Shown: positions 18,661 through 27,489 of the stretch, piece by piece | How the letters are laid out: each line of letters begins with the position of its first letter | How positions within the stretch are numbered: the stretch's first letter is position 1 | Origin: Microbacterium testaceum | GTDB lineage: Bacteria > Actinomycetota > Actinomycetes > Actinomycetales > Microbacteriaceae | DNA: 64,000 nt | Direction: 5' to 3' | NCBI RefSeq assembly: GCF_001476285.1 | Contig: NZ_LDRU01000016.1 | Coordinates: 38,593 to 102,592, forward strand | Position numbers and translations under genes: made by a program | Notes under the pieces: model-generated | Told to the model about the DNA's origin: nothing | Seen by the model: the letters and a program-made list of their open reading frames with translations, nothing else | Database searches by the model: none

Positions 18661-20427
18661 ATGCCGAAGATCGCCAAGGTCCTTGTCGCCAACCGCGGCG
18701 AGATCGCCGTCCGAGTCATCCGCGCCGCCCGTGATTCGGGCAAGGCCTCCGTTGCCGTCTACGCCGATCAGGACCGCGACGCCCTGCACACCCGCCTGGC
18801 CGACGAGGCCTACGCCCTGGACGGCTCCACGAGCGCCGACACCTACCTCTCGATCGAGAAGATCCTCTCGGTCGCCCGTCGTTCCGGTGCCGACGCCGTG
18901 CACCCCGGTTACGGCTTCCTCGCCGAGAACGCCGATTTCGCTCGCGCCGTGATCGCCGCGGGTCTGGTCTGGATCGGGCCTTCGCCCGACGCGATCGAAG
19001 CGCTCGGCGACAAGGTGACCGCGCGTCACGTCGCCGAGAAGGTCGGTGCCCCGCTCGCCCCCGGCACCCCGGGCCCCGTGTCCGGCGCCGACGAGGTCAT
19101 CGCGTTCGCCGAGCAGGTGGGCCTCCCCATCGCCATCAAAGCCGCCTACGGCGGAGGCGGACGCGGCCTCAAGGTCGCCCGCGAGTTCGACGAGGTCGCC
19201 GAGATGTTCGAGTCGGCCACGCGCGAGGCCGTCGCGGCGTTCGGTCGAGGCGAGTGCTTCGTCGAGAAGTACCTCGACAAGCCGCGCCACGTCGAGACGC
19301 AGTGCCTCGCGGATGCCGCGGGGAACGTCGTCGTCGTGTCGACCCGCGACTGCTCGCTGCAGCGCCGGCACCAGAAGCTCGTCGAGGAGGCGCCCGCGCC
19401 GTTCCTCAGCGACGAGCAGAACGGCATCCTGTACGCGGCATCCAAGGCCATCCTCAAGGAGGTCGGCTACGTCGGAGCCGGTACCTGCGAGTTCCTCATC
19501 GGCGCCGACGGCACGATCTCGTTCCTCGAGGTGAACACGCGTCTCCAGGTAGAGCACCCCGTCTCCGAAGAGGTCACCGGCCTCGACCTGGTGCGCGAGC
19601 AGTTCCGCCTCGCCGAGGGTGAGGAGCTGGGCTACGACGACCCCGCCCCCACCGGCCACTCGATCGAGTTCCGCATTAACGGCGAGGACCCGGGCCGCAA
19701 CTTCCTTCCCCAGCCCGGACCCATCCACGTCTTCAAGACGTTCGGGGGTCCCGGCATCCGTCTCGACTCGGGTGTGACGGCGGGCGACAGTGTCTCAGGG
19801 GCCTTCGACTCGCTGCTCGCGAAGATCATCGTCACCGGCCGCGACCGCGCCGAGGCGCTCGAGCGCTCGCGGCGAGCGCTCGACGAGTTTGAGGTCGCCG
19901 GCATGCCGACGGTGCTGCCGTTCCACCGCAAGGTCGTCCGCGACCCCGCGTTCACCGCCGAGGACGGCCGATTCGGCGTCTACACGCGCTGGATCGAGAC
20001 CGAGTTCGTGAACGACATCCCGGCGTGGGACGGCGAGCTCGAGGCCCCCGCCGAGGAGCAGGGCCGGCACACCGTCGTCGTCGAGGTCGGCGGCAAGCGC
20101 CTCGAGGTCAGCCTCCCCGACCGCATCGCGGCTCCCGCGGCCAAGCCCGGGCGTCCGGCCGCCGCCCCGCCGTCGCGACGGTCGCACGCGGCCTCCCCCA
20201 CCGCCGGCGCCACCGGCGATGCGGTGAAGTCGCCCATGCAGGCCACGATCGTCAAGGTCGCCGTCGAGGAGGGACAGCAGGTCGTCAAGGGCGACCTGGT
20301 CGTCGTGCTCGAGGCGATGAAGATGGAGCAGCCCATCCAGGCGCACAAGGACGGCACGATCGCCGGCATCGACGCGAATCCCGGCACGACGGTGTCGGCG
20401 GGTCACCAGCTGCTGCTGATCAGCTGA
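18661..20427 (+). CDS. accA3: acyl-CoA carboxylase alpha subunit: biotin carboxylase plus biotin carrier
   Basis: A 588-aa two-function protein of AccA3/BccA type. Residues ~1-450 are biotin carboxylase: [20 protein letters not shown] at the N-terminus, the ATP-grasp loop [11 protein letters not shown], and the [15 protein letters not shown] active-site segment. A Pro/Ala linker (~490-515) leads to a biotinyl domain with EAMKMEQP, biotin on Lys554. It carboxylates its own biotin with ATP and bicarbonate and hands CO2 to AccD. BirA, encoded upstream, should load the biotin. A hairpin terminator follows directly. Confidence 0.97.
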   Translation: MPKIAKVLVANRGEIAVRVIRAARDSGKASVAVYADQDRDALHTRLADEAYALDGSTSADTYLSIEKILSVARRSGADAVHPGYGFLAENADFARAVIAAGLVWIGPSPDAIEALGDKVTARHVAEKVGAPLAPGTPGPVSGADEVIAFAEQVGLPIAIKAAYGGGGRGLKVAREFDEVAEMFESATREAVAAFGRGECFVEKYLDKPRHVETQCLADAAGNVVVVSTRDCSLQRRHQKLVEEAPAPFLSDEQNGILYAASKAILKEVGYVGAGTCEFLIGADGTISFLEVNTRLQVEHPVSEEVTGLDLVREQFRLAEGEELGYDDPAPTGHSIEFRINGEDPGRNFLPQPGPIHVFKTFGGPGIRLDSGVTAGDSVSGAFDSLLAKIIVTGRDRAEALERSRRALDEFEVAGMPTVLPFHRKVVRDPAFTAEDGRFGVYTRWIETEFVNDIPAWDGELEAPAEEQGRHTVVVEVGGKRLEVSLPDRIAAPAAKPGRPAAAPPSRRSHAASPTAGATGDAVKSPMQATIVKVAVEEGQQVVKGDLVVVLEAMKMEQPIQAHKDGTIAGIDANPGTTVSAGHQLLLIS

Positions 20428-20442
20428 CGCCCCGCTTCAACG

Positions 20443-20474
20443 CGGCGCCGCACCCCTCCGGGGTTGCGGCGCCG
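20443..20474 (+). terminator. accBC terminator
   Basis: GC-rich inverted repeat of about 14 bp with one bulge and a short loop, 16 bases after the accBC stop. Confidence 0.8.
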
Positions 20475-20503
20475 TCGTTCGCGCGGCATCCGCCTCACCC
20501 CTC

Positions 20504-20573
20504 GTCCCACTTATGGCCGGTCCGACCGCCCATAACCCCCCACCAACGGGACATGCACCGCCATAAGTGGGAC
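20504..20573. repeat. fold-back element with three related arms
   Basis: GTCCCACTTATGGC (20504-20517) is perfectly inverted at 20560-20573. A middle copy (about 20524-20535) pairs with the first arm over 12 bases with one mismatch. The 70-base unit could switch between two hairpins. It lies between the terminators of accBC and lpdA and codes for nothing visible. Confidence 0.7.
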
Positions 20574-20579
20574 ACACAG

Positions 20580-20617
20580 AGGGCGGCGGGATGCCGCGAG
20601 GCCGCGGCATCCGCCCT
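20580..20617 (-). terminator. lpdA terminator
   Basis: AGGGCGG..GATGCCGCG (20580-20598) pairs with CGCGGCATCCGCCCT (20603-20617), with a 3-base bulge. It sits at the lpdA stop. Confidence 0.7.
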
Positions 20618-20619
20618 GC

Positions 20620-22071
20620 TCAGTCCTCGCCGGGATCGTCGCGGTCGACGATGTGCATCGCGCGTGCCGCGTCGGTGATGCTCGACGTGAGCGAGGGGTA
20701 GACCGCGAAGACGCGGGCGACCTGGTCGACGGTCAGCCGGCGTTCGACCGCGATCGCCAAGGGGTAGATGAGCTCGGACGCCTTCGGTCCGACGATGACG
20801 CCGCCCATGACGGTGCCACTGCCCTTGCGCGCGATGAGCTTCACGAACCCGTCGGTGATGCCCTGCATCTTCGCGCGGGGGTTCGCCGACAACGGCAGCT
20901 TCTTCACGACGCCGGCGATCTTGCCGTCGACGACGTCCTGCTCGCTGAACCCCACCGTCGCGATCTCGGGCGCGGTGAAGATGTTCGCCGTGATCCGGCG
21001 CGTCTCGAGCGGGATCACGATGTCGCCGAGCGCGTGGAAGATCGCCTGACGACCCTGCATGGAGGCCACGGATGCCAGGGGGAAGAAGTTCGTGCAGTCG
21101 CCCGCCGCGTAGATGTTCGGCACCGAGGTGCGCGCGACGCGGTTGACGCGGATGTGACCGGACGGCGTCATCTGCACCCCCGCCTCCGCGAGGCCGATGC
21201 CCGCGGTGTTGGGGATCGAGCCGACCGCCATGAGGCAGTGGCTGCCCTCGATCGTGCGGCCGTCCGCGAGGGTCACGGTGACACCGTCACCGGTGTTCAC
21301 GACCGAATCGGCGCGGGCCTTCGCCAACAGCGTCATACCGCCGCGCTGGAAGACGCGCTCGAGGACGGCAGCGGCATCCTGATCCTCACCGGGAAGCACC
21401 TGATCGCGACTGGAGACGAGCGTCACCTTCGCGCCGAGATTCATGTACGCCGACGCGAACTCGGCTCCCGTGACACCCGAGCCGACGACGATGAGGTGCG
21501 TGGGAACGGACTTCATGTTGTAGAGCTGCGTCCACGTGAGGATGCGCTCGCCGTCGGGCTTGGCCGAGGGGAGCTCGCGCGGCGAGGCCCCGACCGAGAC
21601 GACGAGGGTCTCGGCCTCGATGCGATCGAAGTCGGTGCCGCCCGCCTCGGTGGACACGACCACGGCGCCGGAACCGTCCAGCCGCCCGTGACCCGCGATG
21701 ATGCGGACGCCCGCCTCGAGCAGCGACGCCCGCATGTCGTCGGACTGCTGCCGCGCGAGCGAGAGGAGGCGCTGATTGACCGCCGCGAGGTTGATCGCGA
21801 CCTCGGGGGTGAGGGGCTTGCCCCGGTCGTCGCGCGCGAACAGCTGCACGCCGAGCTCGCTGGCGTTGCGGATGGCGACGGCCGCATCGGCGGTCGCGAT
21901 GAGCGTCTTCGAGGGCACGACGTCGGTGATGACGGCCGAACCGCCCACGCCGGCGCGTTCCACCAGGGTCACGTCGGCGCCCAGCTGGGCGGCTGAGAGA
22001 GCCGCTTCGTAGCCGCCGGGGCCACCGCCGACGATCGCGACGGACTGCTTGCGCTCGAAGCTCTGCACCAT
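20620..22071 (-). CDS. lpdA: LpdA-type NAD(P)H-quinone reductase (Cys-less dihydrolipoamide dehydrogenase paralogue)
   Basis: A 483-aa two-dinucleotide-binding flavoprotein: FAD motif IVGGGPGGYEAALSA, NAD(P) motif VVGSGVTGAEFASAY, FAD-ribityl segment IYAAGDCTN and a C-terminal dimerisation domain. The redox Cys pair of lipoamide dehydrogenase is missing: VGGSAVITDVVPSKTL stands where GGTCLNVGCIPSK is expected. That matches M. tuberculosis LpdA (Rv3303c), which reduces quinones and not lipoamide. The ATG at 22071 is preferred over 22080 because the -10 CAGAAT overlaps the upstream codons. It is divergent from the nucleoside phosphorylase. Confidence 0.9.
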   Translation of the reverse strand: MVQSFERKQSVAIVGGGPGGYEAALSAAQLGADVTLVERAGVGGSAVITDVVPSKTLIATADAAVAIRNASELGVQLFARDDRGKPLTPEVAINLAAVNQRLLSLARQQSDDMRASLLEAGVRIIAGHGRLDGSGAVVVSTEAGGTDFDRIEAETLVVSVGASPRELPSAKPDGERILTWTQLYNMKSVPTHLIVVGSGVTGAEFASAYMNLGAKVTLVSSRDQVLPGEDQDAAAVLERVFQRGGMTLLAKARADSVVNTGDGVTVTLADGRTIEGSHCLMAVGSIPNTAGIGLAEAGVQMTPSGHIRVNRVARTSVPNIYAAGDCTNFFPLASVASMQGRQAIFHALGDIVIPLETRRITANIFTAPEIATVGFSEQDVVDGKIAGVVKKLPLSANPRAKMQGITDGFVKLIARKGSGTVMGGVIVGPKASELIYPLAIAVERRLTVDQVARVFAVYPSLTSSITDAARAMHIVDRDDPGED

Positions 22072-22078
22072 GGCATCC

Positions 22079-22084
22079 ATTCTG
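22079..22084 (-). promoter_or_regulatory. -10 of lpdA promoter
   Basis: CAGAAT on the minus strand, seven bases before ATG 22071. A transcript from it could not include ATG 22080. Confidence 0.45.
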
Positions 22085-22141
22085 TCAGCGCTCAGCGGAT
22101 GCCGATGCGCCGCACAGGTGGCCCGCGAGCCCCGCAGTTTC

Positions 22142-22147
22142 TAGAGT
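22142..22147 (+). promoter_or_regulatory. -10 of the purine nucleoside phosphorylase gene
   Basis: TAGAGT six bases before ATG 22154. The spacer is all G and could also bind the ribosome. Confidence 0.55.
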
Positions 22148-22153
22148 GGGGGG

Positions 22154-22987
22154 ATGTCCAACAGCACTTCTCACCCGCTCGACGATCCGGCCGTCGACCC
22201 GTTCGAGGTCGCCGCGGCCGCGGCGGCCGACATCGCCCGCCTTTCCGGTGTCGAGCACCACGACATCGCGGTCACCCTCGGGTCGGGCTGGGGCCGCGCC
22301 GCCGAGCTCATCGGCGAGGAGACGGCGTCGTTCCCCGCGACCGAGGTCGTCGGCTTCTCGAAGCCCGCTCTCGAGGGTCACGTCGGCACGCTCCGGAGCG
22401 TCCGCACCCCCGGCGGCAAGAACGTCCTCGTGATCGGCGCGCGCACCCACTACTACGAGGGCCACGGCGTGCGCCGGGTCGTGCACAGCGTGCGCACGGC
22501 GGCCGCCACCGGCGCCACCACGATGATCCTCACGAACGGAGCCGGTGGCATCCGCGAGACGTGGAAGCCGGGACAGCCCGTGCTGATCAGCGATCACATC
22601 AACCTCACGGCCGACTCCCCTCTCGAGGGCGCGACCTTCATCGACCTCACCGACCTGTACTCCAAGCGCCTGCGCGACCTGGCGCGATCGATCGACCCGA
22701 CGCTCGACGAGGGCGTGTACACGCAGTTCCGGGGACCCCACTACGAGACTCCCGCCGAAGTGCAGATGGCGAAGACGATCGGCGGGCACATCGTCGGCAT
22801 GTCGACGTCGCTGGAGGCGATCGCGGCCCGCCAGGCCGGCATGGAGATCCTCGGCCTCTCGCTCATCACGAACCTGGCCGCAGGCATCCAGAAAACGCCT
22901 CTCAGCCACGACGAGGTCCTCGAGGCCGGTCGCGAAGCGGAGCCCGTCATCTCGGCGCTGCTCGCCCGCGTGGTCAACGCATTGTGA
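22154..22987 (+). CDS. deoD: purine-nucleoside phosphorylase (trimeric class)
   Basis: A 277-aa enzyme that splits inosine and guanosine with phosphate into base and ribose-1-phosphate. Seen: IAVTLGSGWG near the N-terminus, ARTHYYEGHG, MILTNGAGGI (phosphate/base site), QFRGPHYETPAE and VGMSTSLEAIAAR. These and the length fit the trimeric class like M. tuberculosis Rv3307 rather than the hexameric E. coli DeoD. It overlaps the phosphomannomutase gene by 4 bases, so ribose-1-phosphate isomerisation may be coupled. Confidence 0.95.
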   Translation: MSNSTSHPLDDPAVDPFEVAAAAAADIARLSGVEHHDIAVTLGSGWGRAAELIGEETASFPATEVVGFSKPALEGHVGTLRSVRTPGGKNVLVIGARTHYYEGHGVRRVVHSVRTAAATGATTMILTNGAGGIRETWKPGQPVLISDHINLTADSPLEGATFIDLTDLYSKRLRDLARSIDPTLDEGVYTQFRGPHYETPAEVQMAKTIGGHIVGMSTSLEAIAARQAGMEILGLSLITNLAAGIQKTPLSHDEVLEAGREAEPVISALLARVVNAL

Positions 22988-24654
22988 GCGAGTACCTCGC
23001 CGCGGCCCGCGCCTGGTTGGCGCAGGACCCGGACCCCGTCACCCGCGAGGAGCTCACCGCGCTCATCACCCGCGTCGAAGACGGCGACGACGCGGCAGCC
23101 GCCGACCTCGCGGACCGTTTCTCGACGCGCCTGGCCTTCGGGACGGCGGGCCTGCGTGGGACCCTGGGCGCCGGGTCGAACCGCATGAACCGCGTGCTCG
23201 TCGCTCAGGCGGCGGCCGGTTTCGCCGCGTACCTCCGCGAGAAGCAGCCGGACGCAACGCCGACCGTCGTCGTCGGGTACGACGGTCGACGCAACTCCGA
23301 CGTGTTCGCGCGCGACTCGGTCGAGATCTTCGCGGGGGCGGGGCTGCACGCGATCCTCCTGCCGCGTCTGTTGCCCACGCCCGTGCTCGCGTTCGCCGTG
23401 CGGCACCTCGGCGCGGATGCCGGCGTCATGGTCACGGCGAGCCACAACCCGCCCGACGACAACGGCTACAAGGTCTACCTCGGCGGTGCTGACGACGGCG
23501 CGCAGATCGTCTCGCCCGCCGATGCCGAGATCGCCGCGCACATCCAGCGCGTGGCAGACGACGGCGACGTCACGGTCCTGCCGCGGTCGGTGGGGTACGC
23601 CAACGCCCCGGAGTCCGTCGTGGAGGCGTACGTCGCCGCGACCGCCGCCGTCGCCCCGGCGCCGGCGGGCGCGGAGGGGCTCCGCTGGGTCTACACCGCG
23701 ATGCACGGTGTGGGGTGGGAGACCGTTTCGCGGGTGCTCACTGAGGCCGGCTACCCCGCGCCGGTGGTCGTCGAGGCGCAGATCCAGCCCGACGGGCGCT
23801 TCCCCACCGTCGCTTTCCCGAACCCCGAAGAGCCGGGCGCGATGGATCTGGCGTTCGAGACCGCGCGCGCGGCCGACGCCGAACTGGTGATCGCGAACGA
23901 CCCGGATGCCGATCGCCTCGCGGTCGCGATCCCGGACGCCGAGACCGACGGCGGATGGCGCCGATTGAGCGGCAACGAGATCGGTCTGCTGCTGGGCTGG
24001 CGCGCAGCGCGAGCCGCGGCGGCCGCCGGGACGGGCGGAACACTCGCGTGCTCGCTCGTGTCGTCGCCCGGGCTGCAGGCCGTGGCCGAGCACTACGGTC
24101 TCGACTTCCGCTCGACGCTCACCGGGTTCAAGTGGATCTCGCGCGCCCCGGGCATCGTCTTCGGCTTCGAGGAGGCGCTGGGTTACCTCGTGAACCCCGA
24201 CGTCGTGCGCGACAAGGACGGGATCTCGGCCGCGGTCGCTCTTCTGGGCATGGCCGCCGAGGCACGCGGCGAAGGCCGAACCGTCGCCGACCTGCTCCGC
24301 GAGTTCCGTGAGACGTTCGGCGCGTTCGCGAGCGACCAGATCTCGGTGCGCGTCAGCGACGTGAGCGAGATCGCCGGGATCATGGCATCCCTCCGCGCCC
24401 AACCGCCGTCCGCGGTCGGCGAGGTCGCCGTGTCGAGAATCGACGACCTGATGCGCGGGGTCGACGGGTTGCCCCCGGGCGACGTGCTGCGAATCTGGCT
24501 CGAGGACGGCTCGCGCCTCATCGTGCGCCCGAGCGGCACCGAACCGAAGCTCAAGCTCTACCTCGACGTGCAGGCGAGCTCGGCGAAGAAGGCGAACCGG
24601 CGTCTGGCCGCACTGCGCGCCGGCGCGGAGGGGTTGCTGGCCGCGCTGCGCTGA
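22984..24654 (+). CDS. pmmB: phosphohexomutase (phosphomannomutase / phosphoglucomutase family)
   Basis: A 556-aa alpha-D-phosphohexomutase. Seen: FGTAGLRGTLGAGSNRMN at the N-terminus, the phospho-Ser loop MVTASHNPPDDNGYKVY (Ser153), the metal loop VIANDPDADRLAVAI, the sugar loop GFEEALGYLV, and VRPSGTEPKLKLYL in the phosphate-binding C domain. The real start is the GTG overlapping the upstream stop, not the far longer open frame. It may act on mannose-, glucose- or ribose-phosphates. The link with nucleoside phosphorylase hints at pentose phosphates, while manC is encoded elsewhere in the window. Confidence 0.93.
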   Translation: MSEYLAAARAWLAQDPDPVTREELTALITRVEDGDDAAAADLADRFSTRLAFGTAGLRGTLGAGSNRMNRVLVAQAAAGFAAYLREKQPDATPTVVVGYDGRRNSDVFARDSVEIFAGAGLHAILLPRLLPTPVLAFAVRHLGADAGVMVTASHNPPDDNGYKVYLGGADDGAQIVSPADAEIAAHIQRVADDGDVTVLPRSVGYANAPESVVEAYVAATAAVAPAPAGAEGLRWVYTAMHGVGWETVSRVLTEAGYPAPVVVEAQIQPDGRFPTVAFPNPEEPGAMDLAFETARAADAELVIANDPDADRLAVAIPDAETDGGWRRLSGNEIGLLLGWRAARAAAAAGTGGTLACSLVSSPGLQAVAEHYGLDFRSTLTGFKWISRAPGIVFGFEEALGYLVNPDVVRDKDGISAAVALLGMAAEARGEGRTVADLLREFRETFGAFASDQISVRVSDVSEIAGIMASLRAQPPSAVGEVAVSRIDDLMRGVDGLPPGDVLRIWLEDGSRLIVRPSGTEPKLKLYLDVQASSAKKANRRLAALRAGAEGLLAALR

Positions 24655-24670
24655 CCCGTGGCGCACGGTT

Positions 24671-24704
24671 GTCGCCTCGACGCTCCCGCTCGCGTCGAGG
24701 CGAC
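24671..24704. terminator. bidirectional terminator
   Basis: Perfect 13-bp stem (24671-24683 with 24692-24704) and an 8-base loop, between convergent pmmB and the LuxR-type gene. Confidence 0.8.
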
Positions 24705-24774
24705 GCCTGTCCCCGTTGTCCCGTGCGAGCGGATCTTCAGAGGCCGTCACCAGGGGGAACGGTCGCTGCCCCGA

Positions 24775-27231
24775 TCACGCTCGGCCGCTCGCCGCTGCGC
24801 CGGATGCCCCCACCGTGAGAAGCACGTCGAAGCGTTCGGAGCGCCCCATGCCCAAGCGGGTACGGGCATGGTGCAGGTGCGACTCCACCGTTCTGATCGA
24901 CAGATGAAGCCGTGACGCGATCTCGCTGTTCGACTCCCCGGAGATCGCCAGGAGAACGATCTCGCGCTCCCGTGCGGTCAGGACCTCCAGGGACCGCGGC
25001 GAGAACGAGCCGAGCTGACCGTGAACCCGCTCGAGGAGGACACCCATCCGAGGGAGGTCGAATCTCTGCGCGTACCCGCTCACACGGGCGAGGACGTCGG
25101 TCGGACGCATCCCCGCGGCGAGTGCGAGCTCAAGGAACAGGGGAAGCAGGAGCGGCGTCGACCGCTCCGCGGCCGGAAGCTCACGGAGAACACGGCGAAG
25201 AGCGGCCTCCGGCGCACCGGCCGCGACCTCGGTCATCGAACGCGCGAGCGCGCGCACGGGCCCGAACGAGCCTCCCGCCCACGAGTCGGGGACCCGTCCG
25301 AGACGAACGAGCGCCCCGTTGGCGGCGACGACATCACCCGACATCGCGTACCCGACCACCCGGAGCAGATCTACCCACACCCGCGTGTTCACCGACGGGG
25401 TGGCACCCAGATAGCTGATGTTCGCGAAGATCCCATCAGGAGTGCGCTCGAATGCGTCCAGCGCGGCGGCGAGAACGGCGAACGAGGTGACGAGGTCCTG
25501 GCGGTCATCCCATCGCGCGGTCAGGAGCCTTTCTCGGACCGAAGCCCGGACGGCGGGGAGGTCATGCCCCAGGGCGATCGACGCGAAGACATGACGGAGA
25601 TAGATCTCGAGGTTCGGCTCCGCGTCGAGGCCCACGCTCCGCCGACGCTGCTCGAGGAGGGCGACGGCGTCCGCCCCGCGTCCTTGGAGGGCCGTCAACA
25701 CCGCCGCCGTCGCGTCTCGATACGCGACAGCATCTTCATCGGCGCCCGGCAGCGCCAAGGGAACGCGCAGCGTCGAGAGGTCGACGGACGGATCCGTCAT
25801 CGCGCGGAAGATCGCCTGTCCGGACCCCAGGATCGTCAGCCACGACGTGTCACCGGGGAACCAGTCTGCCGCGGCGCCGAGACAGTCGCGGAGGGGCGCT
25901 CCTCCCTCGTCGAGTGAGACGAGGAGGTGCGCGCCCGTCAGGACGATCAGCTCCGCGTCCTTCCTGTCCGCGGGGGCGGGCAGCTCCGAAAGCACGCGGG
26001 TGACAGCGTCCTTCCTTCCCAGCGCGTCGTACGCGAGTGCCTGCGCCAGCAGAGGACGCACCGGCGACTCGCTGTGCTCGGGGTCTGTGAGGACAGCATC
26101 GGCGATCGGGATGGCCTCGGCGGGACGTGACGACCGCGCCACCGCCAGCACGGCGGAACGCCGCAGACGCCGCAGCGCCACTCGCGCGTAGTCGTCCTCG
26201 GGTTCGGGGGCGTAGCGCGCGCAGAATGCGTCGGCGCGCGGACGCAAGGGCGTGCCGGTGGCGGCCAGCCGCACGAGACCGGCCGCGATGCGTTCTCTCG
26301 CCGCGCCCAGAAGCTCGGCGTTCAGGCGATCCTCAGCCACTCGGGCGGCCATCTCGCCGATAATGACCTCCGACCTGTCGGTCGCGGCCGTCAGGACCCC
26401 GCGATCGCGCAAAACCGCCAAGGTCTGAGCGGTGACCGTCGCTCGCAGATGCGACAACGGAATCGGCGCGAGCTGCCGCAGAACGGCCAGGACGCATAGC
26501 TGCGACTCCGTCAAGGGCGCGAGCATCGTCTGCGTGATGTCGATGATGCGCCCGGGCAGCGGATCGAATCTCGGGTCCAGAGGCATGAGCGCATCCATGC
26601 GCTCTGACGCGAAAGCGAAGGCCACGACCTGTTCGATCAGCGCCGGATTTCCGCCGGTGAGGCGGTGCAGCGCGAAATGCCAGGCACCGTCGGCGGGTTC
26701 GCGCCCGTAGTGACGGGCACGAAGTGAATCCGCCATCCGCGCCGTATCCCCGAGGTTCAGGGGTCCGAGCGTGATGTTCACGCTGCGGCGATCGGCGGAA
26801 AGGGCCTGCAGCGCGGAGAATCGCTCATCCGCCGTCGAGGAAACGGGGCACGTCCGTATGGTGGCGATCAGGCGCGCACCGCGACGAAGCACCGCGTCGA
26901 CCACTCCCTCGACGAGCGGCGCATCGAAGGCGTCGAGGTCGTCGACGACGACGACGATCCCCTCGTCCGCGGCCCTCGCGATGACAGCGTCCACGCCGGC
27001 CGCGTCGGTGACGACCTCGTCCGGCGCCCCTTCAAGGCGACAGACCGCAGAGGACCCCGACCGGCAGACCAACTCCATCGGCGGTCCCGGAAGGGACTCT
27101 TCCACCGCACTCAGAAAACGGGTGGTTCCGACTCCGACCGCACCCGCGACGATCACGTTGTTGCCCTGCGCGAGCGCATCGTTCGCCCGCCGGATGAGAT
27201 CGCTCCGTCCCCAGACACGTTCCGTTCTCAC
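24775..27231 (-). CDS. large LuxR-family ATPase regulator (LAL-like) with altered Walker A
   Basis: An 818-aa protein. The N-terminal STAND-like ATPase has VIVAGAVGVGTTRFL (residues 27-40), where the Walker A Lys is replaced by Thr36, and an intact Walker B (GIVVVVDDLDAFD). A long helical middle part is TPR-like. The C-terminal HTH has LTAREREIVLLAISGESNSE and LHLSIRTVESHLHHARTRLG. GTG 27231 is chosen because AAGGAAG lies seven bases upstream. The Arg-rich 75 residues before it look non-coding. It is divergent from the surface-protein/exosortase genes and probably controls them. The lost Lys suggests weak or no ATP hydrolysis. Confidence 0.88.
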   Translation of the reverse strand: MRTERVWGRSDLIRRANDALAQGNNVIVAGAVGVGTTRFLSAVEESLPGPPMELVCRSGSSAVCRLEGAPDEVVTDAAGVDAVIARAADEGIVVVVDDLDAFDAPLVEGVVDAVLRRGARLIATIRTCPVSSTADERFSALQALSADRRSVNITLGPLNLGDTARMADSLRARHYGREPADGAWHFALHRLTGGNPALIEQVVAFAFASERMDALMPLDPRFDPLPGRIIDITQTMLAPLTESQLCVLAVLRQLAPIPLSHLRATVTAQTLAVLRDRGVLTAATDRSEVIIGEMAARVAEDRLNAELLGAARERIAAGLVRLAATGTPLRPRADAFCARYAPEPEDDYARVALRRLRRSAVLAVARSSRPAEAIPIADAVLTDPEHSESPVRPLLAQALAYDALGRKDAVTRVLSELPAPADRKDAELIVLTGAHLLVSLDEGGAPLRDCLGAAADWFPGDTSWLTILGSGQAIFRAMTDPSVDLSTLRVPLALPGADEDAVAYRDATAAVLTALQGRGADAVALLEQRRRSVGLDAEPNLEIYLRHVFASIALGHDLPAVRASVRERLLTARWDDRQDLVTSFAVLAAALDAFERTPDGIFANISYLGATPSVNTRVWVDLLRVVGYAMSGDVVAANGALVRLGRVPDSWAGGSFGPVRALARSMTEVAAGAPEAALRRVLRELPAAERSTPLLLPLFLELALAAGMRPTDVLARVSGYAQRFDLPRMGVLLERVHGQLGSFSPRSLEVLTAREREIVLLAISGESNSEIASRLHLSIRTVESHLHHARTRLGMGRSERFDVLLTVGASGAAASGRA

Positions 27232-27489
27232 CGAAGCACTTCCTTTACTACTGACTGCCCTGACGGCGCACTCACCCGCAGCACGCACGACTTCACCCCT
27301 TCTATCACCCCGTTGCGTTTTCTGTCTGCGGCACTGACATGCGGCACCCGTCACTGAGTCGTCTCCGTATGCGGAGCGCCGAAAGCGGAGCCGACACGAA
27401 ATCGAATTCCGTGCACCCCACTGATGTGCGAGGCGACCACCGCTCGTAGGTTCCAACCCGTCCGCTCGCCCAAGGGGGGCGTCGAACGC

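Noticed and set aside
22741..24750. Long open frame on the strand opposite deoD and pmmB
   Set aside because: It is the expected mirror of high-GC third-position coding. It has no ribosome site, no -10, and the protein is Arg/Gly-rich without any family motif.
27232..27456. N-terminal 75-residue extension of the LuxR-type regulator
   Set aside because: Its composition is unlike protein, and a strong ribosome site precedes the GTG at 27231.
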